64,000 nt of DNA, from positions 1 through 64,000 of the forward strand of contig NZ_JAKRNM010000014.1 in the NCBI RefSeq assembly GCF_022346995.1, given 5' to 3'. A program made the position numbers and the translations under genes. Below are positions 53,975 through 62,587 of the stretch, piece by piece (position 1 is the stretch's first letter; each line of letters starts with the position of its first letter). The notes below the pieces were generated by a model. That model was not told where the DNA came from. It was given only the letters and a program-made list of their open reading frames with translations, and searched no databases. The DNA is from Paenibacillus sp. ACRRY. Its GTDB lineage: Bacteria; Bacillota; Bacilli; Paenibacillales; Paenibacillaceae.

Positions 53975-55261
53975 ATGTCAACGGTAGTTGTAGTGGGAAC
54001 GCAATGGGGAGACGAAGGTAAAGGTAAGATTACGGATTATTTGGCTGAAAGCGCAGACGTGGTCGCTCGTTACCAAGGTGGTAACAACGCAGGACACACG
54101 ATTCTGATCGACAACAAAAAATATAAACTGACGATGATTCCATCGGGCATTTTCTACACGGATAAAGCTTGTGTAATTGGTAACGGTATGGTTATCAACC
54201 CGAAGGCACTTATTGAAGAAATTAACTATATTCATGATAATGATTTTACGACCAAAAACCTGTTTATCAGTGAACGCGCACATATCATCCTGCCATACCA
54301 CATGGTTCTGGATGCACTGGAAGAAGAGAGCAAAGGTCCAAACAAGATCGGTACGACCGGTAAAGGGATTGGTCCAGCTTACATGGATAAATCAGCTCGA
54401 ATCGGTATTCGGATGGTTGACCTGCTTGATGCGGAAGAGTTCGAACTCAAATTGCGTCATCTGGTAAAAGAGAAGAACCGTGTGATTGAGCAAGTCTATG
54501 GCGGTCAGCCAGTAGATGTAGAAGAAATTCTGAAAGATTACCTGGGATATGCAGAAATTCTGCGTCCTTACGTGCGTGATACATCCGTTGTACTCAATGA
54601 TTCCATTGATGAGAACAAAAAAGTATTGTTTGAAGGTGCACAAGGTGTGATGTTGGACCTTGACCAAGGAACATATCCATATGTGACTTCATCCAATCCT
54701 TCTGCGGGCGGTGTATGTATCGGTTCCGGCGTTGGTCCTGCTCGCATTCAACAGGTCATTGGAGTAGCTAAAGCCTACACCACACGTGTAGGAGATGGCC
54801 CATTCCCTACTGAGCTGCATGATGCAGTTGGTGATCAGATCCGTGAGACTGGACATGAGTATGGTACCGTAACCGGACGTCCGCGTCGTGTGGGATGGTT
54901 CGACAGTGTTGTCGTGCGTCACGCTCGTCGTGTCAGCGGCATTACAGGACTGTCCCTGAACTCTCTGGATGTGATGACAGGTCTTGAAACGGTGAAAATT
55001 TGTACAGGATACAAATACCGTGGAGAGATCATCACACACTACCCAGCTAGTCTGAAAATGCTGGCAGAATGTGAAGCGGTATACGAAGAGATGCCAGGCT
55101 GGAGCGAGGATATCACGGGAGCGAAGAAACTTGAAGACCTGCCTGTGAATACACAGAACTATGTGAAACGTGTCTCTGAGCTGACAGGTATTCCAATTGC
55201 GATCTTCTCCGTAGGTCGTAACCGTGAGCAAACGAATCAAGTTCTTCCAATCTACGTATAA
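53975..55261 (+). CDS. purA: Adenylosuccinate synthetase
   Basis: A 428-residue enzyme that joins IMP and aspartate using GTP, the first committed step to AMP. The N-terminal GTP-binding loop is VVVGTQWGDEGKGKI; GGNNAGHTI, QGVMLDLDQGTYPYVTSS and TTGKGIGPAY are conserved substrate loops. The ATG at 53975 has GGAGG 8 bp upstream; the frame opens at 53945 without homology. A PurR operator and a promoter precede it and a strong terminator follows, so it is a single-gene unit. Confidence 0.98.
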   Translation: MSTVVVVGTQWGDEGKGKITDYLAESADVVARYQGGNNAGHTILIDNKKYKLTMIPSGIFYTDKACVIGNGMVINPKALIEEINYIHDNDFTTKNLFISERAHIILPYHMVLDALEEESKGPNKIGTTGKGIGPAYMDKSARIGIRMVDLLDAEEFELKLRHLVKEKNRVIEQVYGGQPVDVEEILKDYLGYAEILRPYVRDTSVVLNDSIDENKKVLFEGAQGVMLDLDQGTYPYVTSSNPSAGGVCIGSGVGPARIQQVIGVAKAYTTRVGDGPFPTELHDAVGDQIRETGHEYGTVTGRPRRVGWFDSVVVRHARRVSGITGLSLNSLDVMTGLETVKICTGYKYRGEIITHYPASLKMLAECEAVYEEMPGWSEDITGAKKLEDLPVNTQNYVKRVSELTGIPIAIFSVGRNREQTNQVLPIYV

Positions 55262-55280
55262 TTGAAGTTGAATCATAGAC

Positions 55281-55319
55281 CCCCAGTTATCGCCTCATAA
55301 GCGATGACTGGGGTTTTTC
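55281..55319 (+). terminator. Terminator after purA
   Basis: CCCCAGTTATCGC (55281-55293) pairs with GCGATGACTGGGG (55301-55313), with one mismatch, followed by TTTTT. Confidence 0.92.
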
Positions 55320-55434
55320 GCTTATCTCCTGATATAATCCCGAGATTTCCGTCAATACTGAATAACAGTAGAATCACAGACCTGATGTGCTGACTGCTAC
55401 AGACAGGTTGGATAATCGGAGGAGGAGAACAGGG

Positions 55435-56196
55435 ATGAAGTTGCTTCAATGGTTTGCCAAAATTGTACTTACTGTCATGCTGGTTAGTTCATTGACCCTA
55501 CTGACAACCGGATTAATTGTACAGTCATATGTGAAATCGCTGCTGGCGAGCTTTAATATTGAGTGGGAAGGTCAACCGCTGGGGTTAACATCCATGTTCC
55601 AGGGAGCACTCGGTGGTAAGGCGAGCGAGGAGAATAAACCGGGGGCAGGAACAACAGATAATCCGGCTGGTGCTGAAGAGGAACAAGTTCCAGAGGACGC
55701 CATATCGGTCATGGGGAATGGAACAGACCAATCGGAGACAAGCTCTAATAATGGTACTGGCAATGCAGGTAGCGGGTCAGGTGAAACCGACCAGACGGGT
55801 TCTGCTGGTGGAGATGAGAGCAGCAATGGTGAAACAGGCAGCATAGACACAAACCCCAATAAGGCTACAGAAGGTGCTGCCGGAAATGGAAACGGGACAG
55901 CAGCTGGCAATGGTACGGCTGGAGCCTCTGGTCATTCTGCTGGTTCAGGTAATGATGCTATTGTGGTATCACCAGATGATATTACCGGAACAAAGGACAA
56001 GCTGCCTCTGGAGGAAAAAGAGAAGATCTTCAGTCTGCTGATGGCGAAGCTTCCCCAAAATGAAATGCAGCAGATCTCGGGCGCGATGGAAGATGGTCTG
56101 ACCGAACAGGAATTACGTGACATTGAACAGGTGATATCAAAATATCTGACGAGTGAGGAATACGACAATCTTATGGAAGTGCTTCAGGCTGAATAA
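55435..56196 (+). CDS. Membrane-anchored protein with a low-complexity linker, unrecognised
   Basis: A 253-residue protein that I do not recognise. Residues 5-28 form one membrane segment (WFAKIVLTVMLVSSLTLLTTG), so the rest is probably outside. Residues about 60-180 are a Gly/Ser/Asn/Thr/Glu-rich linker with few hydrophobic residues. The last 65 residues form a compact, acidic, helical domain (EEKEKIFSLLMAKLPQNEMQQI, then LTEQELRDIEQVISKYLTSEEYDNL). The ATG at 55435 is chosen because GGAGGAGG lies about 12 bp upstream. It stands alone between the purA terminator and its own terminator. The C-terminal domain looks like a protein-binding module on a flexible tether. Confidence 0.7.
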   Translation: MKLLQWFAKIVLTVMLVSSLTLLTTGLIVQSYVKSLLASFNIEWEGQPLGLTSMFQGALGGKASEENKPGAGTTDNPAGAEEEQVPEDAISVMGNGTDQSETSSNNGTGNAGSGSGETDQTGSAGGDESSNGETGSIDTNPNKATEGAAGNGNGTAAGNGTAGASGHSAGSGNDAIVVSPDDITGTKDKLPLEEKEKIFSLLMAKLPQNEMQQISGAMEDGLTEQELRDIEQVISKYLTSEEYDNLMEVLQAE

Positions 56197-56322
56197 GTAA
56201 CAGGTTATAAATACGCATGAAGTGTAAGGTGCTTGACATATCTATGGATTCAGGATTTCACTCTTTAAAGCCTGAGAGCAACCGAGAAATATAGTAGGAT
56301 AGCATGTTCTATTCATATAAAC

Positions 56323-56358
56323 ATCCCTTGTCTGAGATCATCTGGCGAGGGATTTTTT
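56323..56358 (+). terminator. Terminator after the low-complexity membrane protein
   Basis: ATCCCTTG (56323-56330) pairs with CGAGGGAT (56346-56353), with one mismatch, followed by TTTTTT. Confidence 0.8.
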
Positions 56359-56551
56359 GATTGTGTTTTTATGAAAATAATTTCGCATAGTTGTGGGTCT
56401 TAGCACCTAGTCTTAAAACTAGACCGAAACTACATAGTATACCTGAACCTGAGGCATAATGGTTAAGAATATTCGTCTGCCATGTTATGGATAATACAGG
56501 AAAACCAAGCGGGGCGCGGCTTTGGGCTGTGATGCCTGGAGTTGAAATGAG

Positions 56552-56568
56552 TGTAAAACCTGTGTTAA
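56552..56568 (+). promoter_or_regulatory. WalR (YycF) binding box upstream of the M23 hydrolase
   Basis: TGTAAA-ACCTG-TGTTAA fits the WalR consensus TGTWAH-N5-TGTWAH at every defined position. It lies 165 bp upstream of the hydrolase start, whose family is a typical WalR target, and the walR gene itself lies 2 kb downstream. A possible promoter TTGACA-16-TAAAGT lies further on at about 56599-56626. The rest of 56359-56732 contains a hairpin around CTAGT/ACTAG (56407-56422) but no gene. Confidence 0.7.
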
Positions 56569-56732
56569 AGTATACGGGTGTGATAAAAGGTTAAAATTTT
56601 GACACTTTTAAGAGCGCAGCTAAAGTCCTGATTTGCGGACACCCAGAACCAAATATCAACAAACTTGAGACAGACACGATGGGTGTGTCTTGACAGAAAT
56701 GCGAACTGAGAAGTACTGAAAAGGAGAGAATC

Positions 56733-58265
56733 ATGAAAGGTTTCAGAGGCATACGCCAACCGGGCAAAAACCGGGTACACGAACAATCCGGAGAACACCG
56801 GACGGCCGAAGACAAAAACAACATGAGCATGTCCAACTTCAGTGTAAATAAAAAGCGCGTTCTGGCCTCGCGTAAATGGATCATTACAGCAGCATGCGGA
56901 GTGTTCATCGCTGCATCGGTTGGATTCGCAGGCAAGCAATACGTTGCTGCAAACACCGTTCCATATTACAAGGTCATGGTAAAAGGGAATGAGATTGGCA
57001 GCATCACGGATGAAGCGCAATTACAAAAACTATTTGCAGACAAAACCGAGGAATACCAAAATAAATATCCTGACGCGGAAATGGTGCTGAACACGGATGG
57101 CATCACGACCGAAACGGTAAAAGCGTACAAACCTGAAGTGAACAGCGAAGAAACGCTGGACAAGCTGGATGACATGCTGACGGCATATGCCAAAGGCGTG
57201 GAACTCAAAGTGGATGGCGAAGTGATTGGCATTGTGAAGGATCAGGCAACAGCTGATGCCATTCTGGAACAAGTGCAGAGCAAATACATATCGGCATCAG
57301 CTGTGCGTAGTTCGCTCAAAACGAAGGCAGTATCGGCTAACTCGTCAAGCAAAGCGGAAGGGCCAAGCACAACGCTGAAGTCCGTAGACATCAAGGAAGA
57401 TGTGGCGACAGAGTCAGTGAAGGCAGATCCGAACAAAATATGGGATGTGTCCGAGGCGGTTAAAGCATTAACCGTTGGTAAAGATGCACCTGTAACCTAC
57501 GTGGTGCGTGAAGGAGATACGATCTCTTCAATCGCCGCCAAATATGAGATTACGCAAAGCGAGATTCGCAAGAACAATCCAGGTATCAAGGAAACGTCAC
57601 TGCAGATCGGGGACGAGCTTACGCTGACAGTACCTAAACCGGCAGTTACGGTGAAGTCGGTTGAGCAGGTTGTGGAGCAAATTGAAATCAAACCACAGGT
57701 TGAAGTACGCAAAAGTGCTGAGTTAAAGGCAGGCACAACCAAAGTGGTACGTCCTGGACAAAGTGGATTAAAAAGCATGCAGTACCGTGTAACCAAGGAA
57801 AATGGTGAGGTCATCAAGGAAGAATGGCTGGGCCAGGAAGTCATCAAGGCAGCGGTAACTGAAGTGGTGCTGAGTGGAACAAAAGTGGTTGGTGAAGGCA
57901 CAGGTGAATTCGCTTGGCCTGTATCAAACGCAACGATGAGCAGCAGCTTCGGACAACGCTGGGGTCGACAGCATAAAGGTGTCGATCTGGTAGGTAACCG
58001 GGATGTGAAATCGGCCGATGAAGGCGTGGTTACTTTTGCAGGACAGAAGAGCGGGTATGGCAATGTCATTATCATTAACCATCGTAACGGATATGAAACA
58101 CTGTATGGCCACCTGGACAGCATTGGCGTAAAGGTTGGACAAGTGATTGAAAAAGGTGAGAGCATCGGCGTTATGGGCAACACGGGTCGTTCGACCGGAA
58201 CGCATTTGCATTTCGAGATTATCAAGAACGGAACGCCAGAAAATCCGATGACGTATCTTAACTAA
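56733..58265 (+). CDS. Cell-wall endopeptidase with LysM, G5-like and M23 domains
   Basis: A 510-residue protein anchored by one N-terminal membrane segment (about residues 50-70, WIITAACGVFIAASVGFAG). After a coiled region come a LysM peptidoglycan-binding module (about 254-298, YVVREGDTISSIAAKYEITQ), a G5-like beta region (about 305-385) and a C-terminal M23 zinc endopeptidase (about 395-510). The zinc site is His414/Asp418 in HKGVDL and His493 in HLHFE, with a catalytic His491. It cleaves peptidoglycan cross-bridges. AAGGAGAG precedes the ATG. It lies directly upstream of walRK, whose box is in its promoter, so it is a likely WalR-controlled growth hydrolase. Confidence 0.9.
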   Translation: MKGFRGIRQPGKNRVHEQSGEHRTAEDKNNMSMSNFSVNKKRVLASRKWIITAACGVFIAASVGFAGKQYVAANTVPYYKVMVKGNEIGSITDEAQLQKLFADKTEEYQNKYPDAEMVLNTDGITTETVKAYKPEVNSEETLDKLDDMLTAYAKGVELKVDGEVIGIVKDQATADAILEQVQSKYISASAVRSSLKTKAVSANSSSKAEGPSTTLKSVDIKEDVATESVKADPNKIWDVSEAVKALTVGKDAPVTYVVREGDTISSIAAKYEITQSEIRKNNPGIKETSLQIGDELTLTVPKPAVTVKSVEQVVEQIEIKPQVEVRKSAELKAGTTKVVRPGQSGLKSMQYRVTKENGEVIKEEWLGQEVIKAAVTEVVLSGTKVVGEGTGEFAWPVSNATMSSSFGQRWGRQHKGVDLVGNRDVKSADEGVVTFAGQKSGYGNVIIINHRNGYETLYGHLDSIGVKVGQVIEKGESIGVMGNTGRSTGTHLHFEIIKNGTPENPMTYLN

Positions 58266-58282
58266 GTGAAACAAATCAGAAG

Positions 58283-58314
58283 CAAGGTTGGCTTAAATGC
58301 CGGCCTTGTTTTTT
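58283..58314 (+). terminator. Terminator after the M23 hydrolase
   Basis: CAAGGTTGGC (58283-58292) pairs with GCCGGCCTTG (58299-58308), including a G-T pair, followed by TTTTTT. Confidence 0.88.
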
Positions 58315-58515
58315 CATGCTGTAAAATATTTTCAATTTGTAGCATTTGGATGGATGGATCAGGATGTGACTGTCCTTCAGGTATGTTAAACTATACAGTA
58401 AAGATACCTTTATAGATCAAACCGTAGAATTACGATTGTCATAGAAGATAAGATCCAAAAAAGAGATAAAGACCGCTAGGGCGGATCAAGCAGGATATAG
58501 GGGTGAATACAGCCG

Positions 58516-59238
58516 ATGCAGGGGAAGATTTTGGTGGTGGACGATGAACAGCCCATTGCGGACATACTGAAGTTTAATTTGGAAAAAGAGGGGTACGAGG
58601 TCATCTGTGCTTTTGATGGCATTCGTGCAGTTGAACTGGCGTTATCCGAGAAACCGGATCTGATGCTGCTGGATTTGATGCTGCCCGGCAAGGATGGCAT
58701 GGATGTGTGCCGCGAGGTACGCGCCCATCTGGAGATGCCGATTATTATGCTGACGGCTAAGGACGGCGAGATTGATAAAGTGCTCGGGCTTGAACTGGGT
58801 GCAGACGATTATGTAACGAAGCCTTTCAGTACACGAGAACTGCTTGCCCGGGTAAAGGCTCAGATGCGTAGACGACAGAAGCCTGCGATGACTGCTGAAG
58901 CTCCAGAGGACGACGAGAAACAGGTCATGCGCCTGTTCGATCTTGCATTTGATATGGACATGTATACGGCCTATAAAAGCGGTGAACCGCTTGATCTGAC
59001 GCACCGTGAATACGAGCTTCTCTATTATATGGCGAAGAACTCCGGCAAAGTCATGACGCGGGAACATCTGCTGCAGGCAGTATGGGGATATGAATATTTT
59101 GGGGATGTACGTACCGTGGATGTTACGATCCGTCGTCTGCGTGAGAAGATTGAGGAGAATCCGAGCAAACCGGAAACGATTCTGACTCGCCGCGGGCTGG
59201 GTTATCTCGTGCGCAGTCCCAAAAGCGTGGGGATATAA
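58516..59238 (+). CDS. walR: Response regulator WalR (YycF)
   Basis: A 240-residue OmpR-type regulator, essential in most Firmicutes, that controls cell-wall hydrolases. The receiver domain starts KILVVDDEQPIADILKF and has phosphoacceptor Asp53 in LMLLDLMLPGKDG. The winged-helix domain has LDLTHREYELLYYMAKN and VDVTIRRLREKIEENP. It is the first gene of the walRKHIJ operon, and its stop overlaps the walK start by one base (TAATG). Confidence 0.98.
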   Translation: MQGKILVVDDEQPIADILKFNLEKEGYEVICAFDGIRAVELALSEKPDLMLLDLMLPGKDGMDVCREVRAHLEMPIIMLTAKDGEIDKVLGLELGADDYVTKPFSTRELLARVKAQMRRRQKPAMTAEAPEDDEKQVMRLFDLAFDMDMYTAYKSGEPLDLTHREYELLYYMAKNSGKVMTREHLLQAVWGYEYFGDVRTVDVTIRRLREKIEENPSKPETILTRRGLGYLVRSPKSVGI

Positions 59239-61088
59239 TGGGGCGTTTCTCGCGATTTTCGTTCTTCCGAACGATTCAGGCGAAACTGATTATTATCTAT
59301 GTACTGCTGATTTTGATTGCGATGCAATTGATTGGCGTTTATTTCGTGAGTGCGATGAAGAACTCTCTGACGAGCAACTTTACCGAGGATCTGCAGGCAC
59401 GGGCGGAGATGCTGTCCGTTCTTGTGGGCGAAACCATGGCTGGCGGTGAAGCGGAGCCTGGCGAGGACAAAACAGAAAACCTGCGCGTACTAGTAAACAA
59501 TCTGTTCAACATTAACGGTGCCGAGATTCAGGTGCTGGATGCCAGTGGTAAAGTGCTGACCACTTCCTTAAGCTCACATTCTGATTACGTGGGTCGCAAA
59601 AATACCCAGACCGTTGTCAGCCGGGCTCTGCAAGGCATCCGGGATAATGAGGAATACATTGTGGACGAAGACAATGTCCGTAAAAAGGTCGTTGCCAAGC
59701 CGGTCATGTCTGGCGGCAAGATCATCGGCGCGGTCTACATCGCCGCTTCCATGAATGAGCTTTACTCCACCATGGAGGGAATCAATAAGATTTTTATTTC
59801 CGGCATACTGATTGCCTTGGTACTGACCGCGGTGCTCGGCGTCATTCTGTCGCATACCATTACGCAGCCCATCAAGGAAGTTACCCGCAGGGCAACAGCG
59901 GTTGCCGAAGGGAACTTTGATCAACAGACACCTGTATTCGGTACAGATGAGATTGGGCAGCTCAGCCGGGCGTTCAACTACATGACCAGTCGCCTGCGGG
60001 ACGCACTCTCCCAGAACGAAGAGGAGAAAGAGAAGCTGACGTCCATCTTAACAAATATGAGTGATGGTGTGGTCGCAACCGATGAGTATGGCAAAGTCAT
60101 TCTGGTCAACCGCCGGGCCAGCAGCATCCTGGGCATGCGCCCTGCGGATATCGAAGGCAGGCATTTTGCCGTATTGCTCGGCATTGATCCCGAAGATGCA
60201 GAAGCACTTGCAAGTGGTTTTACAGGCTCGACACTGCTGCAGATTGCACCTGCCGGTCAGGAAGACCCTGTGGTAATCCGCATGACATTTACGCCGGTTC
60301 ATCGGCGCGAGCTGGGCATTACCGGAACGATTGCCGTGCTTCAGGATGTTACCGAGCAGGAAGAGCTGGAGGCATCCCGGCGCGAGTTCGTTGCCAATGT
60401 ATCCCATGAGCTGCGTACGCCGCTGACGACGATCAAGAGTTATGCAGAAGCGCTGGACGATGGTGCGCTTGAAGACCCGCAGCTGGCAGGACGATTCGTT
60501 GGTGTTATTCAGAATGAAACAGAGCGTATGATACGGCTGGTGACGGATCTGCTGCATCTCTCCAGGCTCGACTCCAAGGAAGCACTGCTGCGCAAACAGC
60601 CGACGGATATTATGGACATGCTGGAGGAGGTAACGGATCGATTCTCATTCCAGATGCATCAGAAGGATATTCAGCCTGTATTGTCGGTCGAGAATGGCAT
60701 TCCTGAGGTGCCCCTTGATCGGGACCAGATCGATCAGGTTCTGGATAATGTCGTATCCAATGCGCTGAAGTATACGCTGGAAGGCGGCACGATTACGATT
60801 GCAGCCAGACGCAATGATGAGCATACCCTTGCCATTTCCGTGTCAGATACGGGGATGGGTATTCCGCAGCGGGACCTCGAGCGTATCTTTGAACGGTTCT
60901 ACCGTGTGGACAAAGCTCGTTCCCGCAGCATGGGCGGTACAGGACTGGGACTATCCATTGCCCGGGAAATTGTTAGGGCGCATGACGGCACCATTTCTTT
61001 GGAGTCCGAGGTGGATGTCGGCACTACCGTAACGTTCACACTGCCTATGCGTGAAAAAGGAGGTGAGCACCTTGAAGGAACGGATTAA
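59238..61088 (+). CDS. walK: Sensor histidine kinase WalK (YycG)
   Basis: A 616-residue kinase. TM1 (about residues 15-35, LIIIYVLLILIAMQLIGVYFV), an extracellular PAS-like domain, TM2 (about 185-207), a HAMP domain (ITQPIKEVTRRATAVAEGNF) and a cytoplasmic PAS domain lead to the HisKA site His390 in VANVSHELRTPLTTIKSY. The ATPase has DQVLDNVVSNALKY, DTGMGIPQ and GGTGLGLSIA. It phosphorylates WalR. The walH start lies 17 bp before the walK stop, so WalH and WalK are coupled. Confidence 0.98.
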   Translation: MGRFSRFSFFRTIQAKLIIIYVLLILIAMQLIGVYFVSAMKNSLTSNFTEDLQARAEMLSVLVGETMAGGEAEPGEDKTENLRVLVNNLFNINGAEIQVLDASGKVLTTSLSSHSDYVGRKNTQTVVSRALQGIRDNEEYIVDEDNVRKKVVAKPVMSGGKIIGAVYIAASMNELYSTMEGINKIFISGILIALVLTAVLGVILSHTITQPIKEVTRRATAVAEGNFDQQTPVFGTDEIGQLSRAFNYMTSRLRDALSQNEEEKEKLTSILTNMSDGVVATDEYGKVILVNRRASSILGMRPADIEGRHFAVLLGIDPEDAEALASGFTGSTLLQIAPAGQEDPVVIRMTFTPVHRRELGITGTIAVLQDVTEQEELEASRREFVANVSHELRTPLTTIKSYAEALDDGALEDPQLAGRFVGVIQNETERMIRLVTDLLHLSRLDSKEALLRKQPTDIMDMLEEVTDRFSFQMHQKDIQPVLSVENGIPEVPLDRDQIDQVLDNVVSNALKYTLEGGTITIAARRNDEHTLAISVSDTGMGIPQRDLERIFERFYRVDKARSRSMGGTGLGLSIAREIVRAHDGTISLESEVDVGTTVTFTLPMREKGGEHLEGTD

Positions 61089-62352
61089 ATCCCTGGTGCT
61101 CGCTTCTCTCGTTGCCGCCAGTCTGGTGCAGAGTTATTTTCTGATCTATCGTTTGCCCGGAGGCGGGGATTCCATTGTGACGTCTGAAACGAACTATGTG
61201 AAGACCGAGAATATGGGTCAGGAGCGAGATATTGAGGAACTGATTTTCCCCGATCAGATGATGATTCATCTGGGAGAGGACAAACATACCGTATTTTACC
61301 CAGGCAATACCTTCTACCAGCTGATCTATTCACGTCTACAAGGACGGACATTTGATGATTTTCAGCGGCGGACGGTACAGTCCGTGAACTGGGATCAGAT
61401 CCGCAAGGATAACCCCGGCATTGAGCTGTCGTTCAAGGAAGGCATTCCGGTAGCCCTGCTGCAGCGAGTGATGCGGCTTGGTACGGATTCGTTGTTTCAG
61501 GGGGAAACCATTAACCGGATAGCAATCTATACCGCGAAAAATGAAACCAAAGCCCATGCCCTGTTCTTCAGTGCCAAGGGTGATGTTGTTTATGAAGCAA
61601 CCCAGGCGGACCTGACGGTACAGGATGTGCAGCAGCATGTCGACTTCGGTACCAACTGGACGCCATACACGCTGACGGATGGCGGATATTATATTCCGGC
61701 AGAGCCACTGGATGCGGTGGAGGCCGATGTGCCGACTGGGCAGTTTACGGTGGAGCAAATGCAGCGCAGTCTGTTCTTCGATCCCAGCATGACCCGAAAT
61801 ATTCGGGAAAAAGATGGGTCAGAGATCTATACGGACAGCAAACGAAGTCTGCAAGTGAAGCAGGATCAACGCTGGATCAGTTATACCGACCCGGCTGCAC
61901 CACCTGCTGGGCAGATTGATGCGGCGAAGGACGCGCTGTCTGCGGTGGATTTTGTGAACCAGCATGGCGGCTGGAAAGGCCGCTCACGCATGATGCTGGA
62001 TACCGTGGATAACAAAACACAGCTGGAGTTCCAACAATACTACGGCAGTTTCCCGATTATGGATTCGGTGCAGTTCCGCTTTGGCACCATCAGTATGGAG
62101 ATGCAGCAGGAGACCGTGTCCAGCTATGAACGTTCGCTGGAATACCTGAACGAAGGTGCCGAGACGAAGAAATCGGTGAAACTGTCAGGCGGAGATAAGC
62201 TGGAGGCCCTTATCGAAAAGGTTGCAGGAGAGAGCCGCCAAGTGGTAGATGTGTACCCTGCGTATCGCCCTTCTACGATTGAAGGTGGACTGAAGCTAAT
62301 CCCTGTATGGGTGATCCGCTTCAGCAACGGAGAGGAAACCACTGTTTCTTGA
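61072..62352 (+). CDS. walH: WalK regulator WalH (YycH)
   Basis: A 426-residue protein with one N-terminal membrane segment (KSLVLASLVAASLVQSYFLIY) and an extracytoplasmic YycH domain. In B. subtilis YycH and YycI bind WalK and restrain its activity. The TTG at 61072 is chosen because a near-perfect AAGGAGGTGAG lies 5 bp upstream; an in-frame GTG at 61051 lies upstream of that site. It overlaps walK by 17 bp. Unusually, 235 bp separate it from walI. Confidence 0.92.
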   Translation: MKERIKSLVLASLVAASLVQSYFLIYRLPGGGDSIVTSETNYVKTENMGQERDIEELIFPDQMMIHLGEDKHTVFYPGNTFYQLIYSRLQGRTFDDFQRRTVQSVNWDQIRKDNPGIELSFKEGIPVALLQRVMRLGTDSLFQGETINRIAIYTAKNETKAHALFFSAKGDVVYEATQADLTVQDVQQHVDFGTNWTPYTLTDGGYYIPAEPLDAVEADVPTGQFTVEQMQRSLFFDPSMTRNIREKDGSEIYTDSKRSLQVKQDQRWISYTDPAAPPAGQIDAAKDALSAVDFVNQHGGWKGRSRMMLDTVDNKTQLEFQQYYGSFPIMDSVQFRFGTISMEMQQETVSSYERSLEYLNEGAETKKSVKLSGGDKLEALIEKVAGESRQVVDVYPAYRPSTIEGGLKLIPVWVIRFSNGEETTVS

Positions 62353-62433
62353 TGGTTTTTCTAGGGTGCCGGAGTCATTGGATTTGGAGCGAGGTGTAAG
62401 GTCACACGATAACGGAGAGGGCAGAATAAACCT

Positions 62434-62532
62434 GAAGAAGCGGAGCGTTCGCGTTTACCACCGGATTTCCCCTTGAGAAGAGGAATTCATGAAATCCGGG
62501 GGTAACAGCGATCGGAAGGTTGTTCTGACCGC
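62434..62532. repeat. Palindromic intergenic element between walH and walI
   Basis: TTACCACCGGATTTC (62455-62469) pairs with GAAATCCGGGGGTAA (62491-62505), with one mismatch and a 21-base loop. The flanks GCGGAGCGTTCGC (62440-62452) and ATCGGAAGGTTGTTC through GACCGC (62511-62532) look like partial outer arms. The whole is GC-rich and resembles a REP- or MITE-like intergenic repeat. No second copy was found in this window. There is no T-run, so it is not a normal terminator. Confidence 0.55.
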
Positions 62533-62587
62533 GTAGTGGTCCAGTGTGAGATTAGTCGTCTTATATCAAATAACGGAGGTGAATGGT

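Noticed and set aside
56359..56732. c-di-AMP or c-di-GMP riboswitch before the hydrolase
   Set aside because: None of the conserved core segments of these classes could be found by eye.
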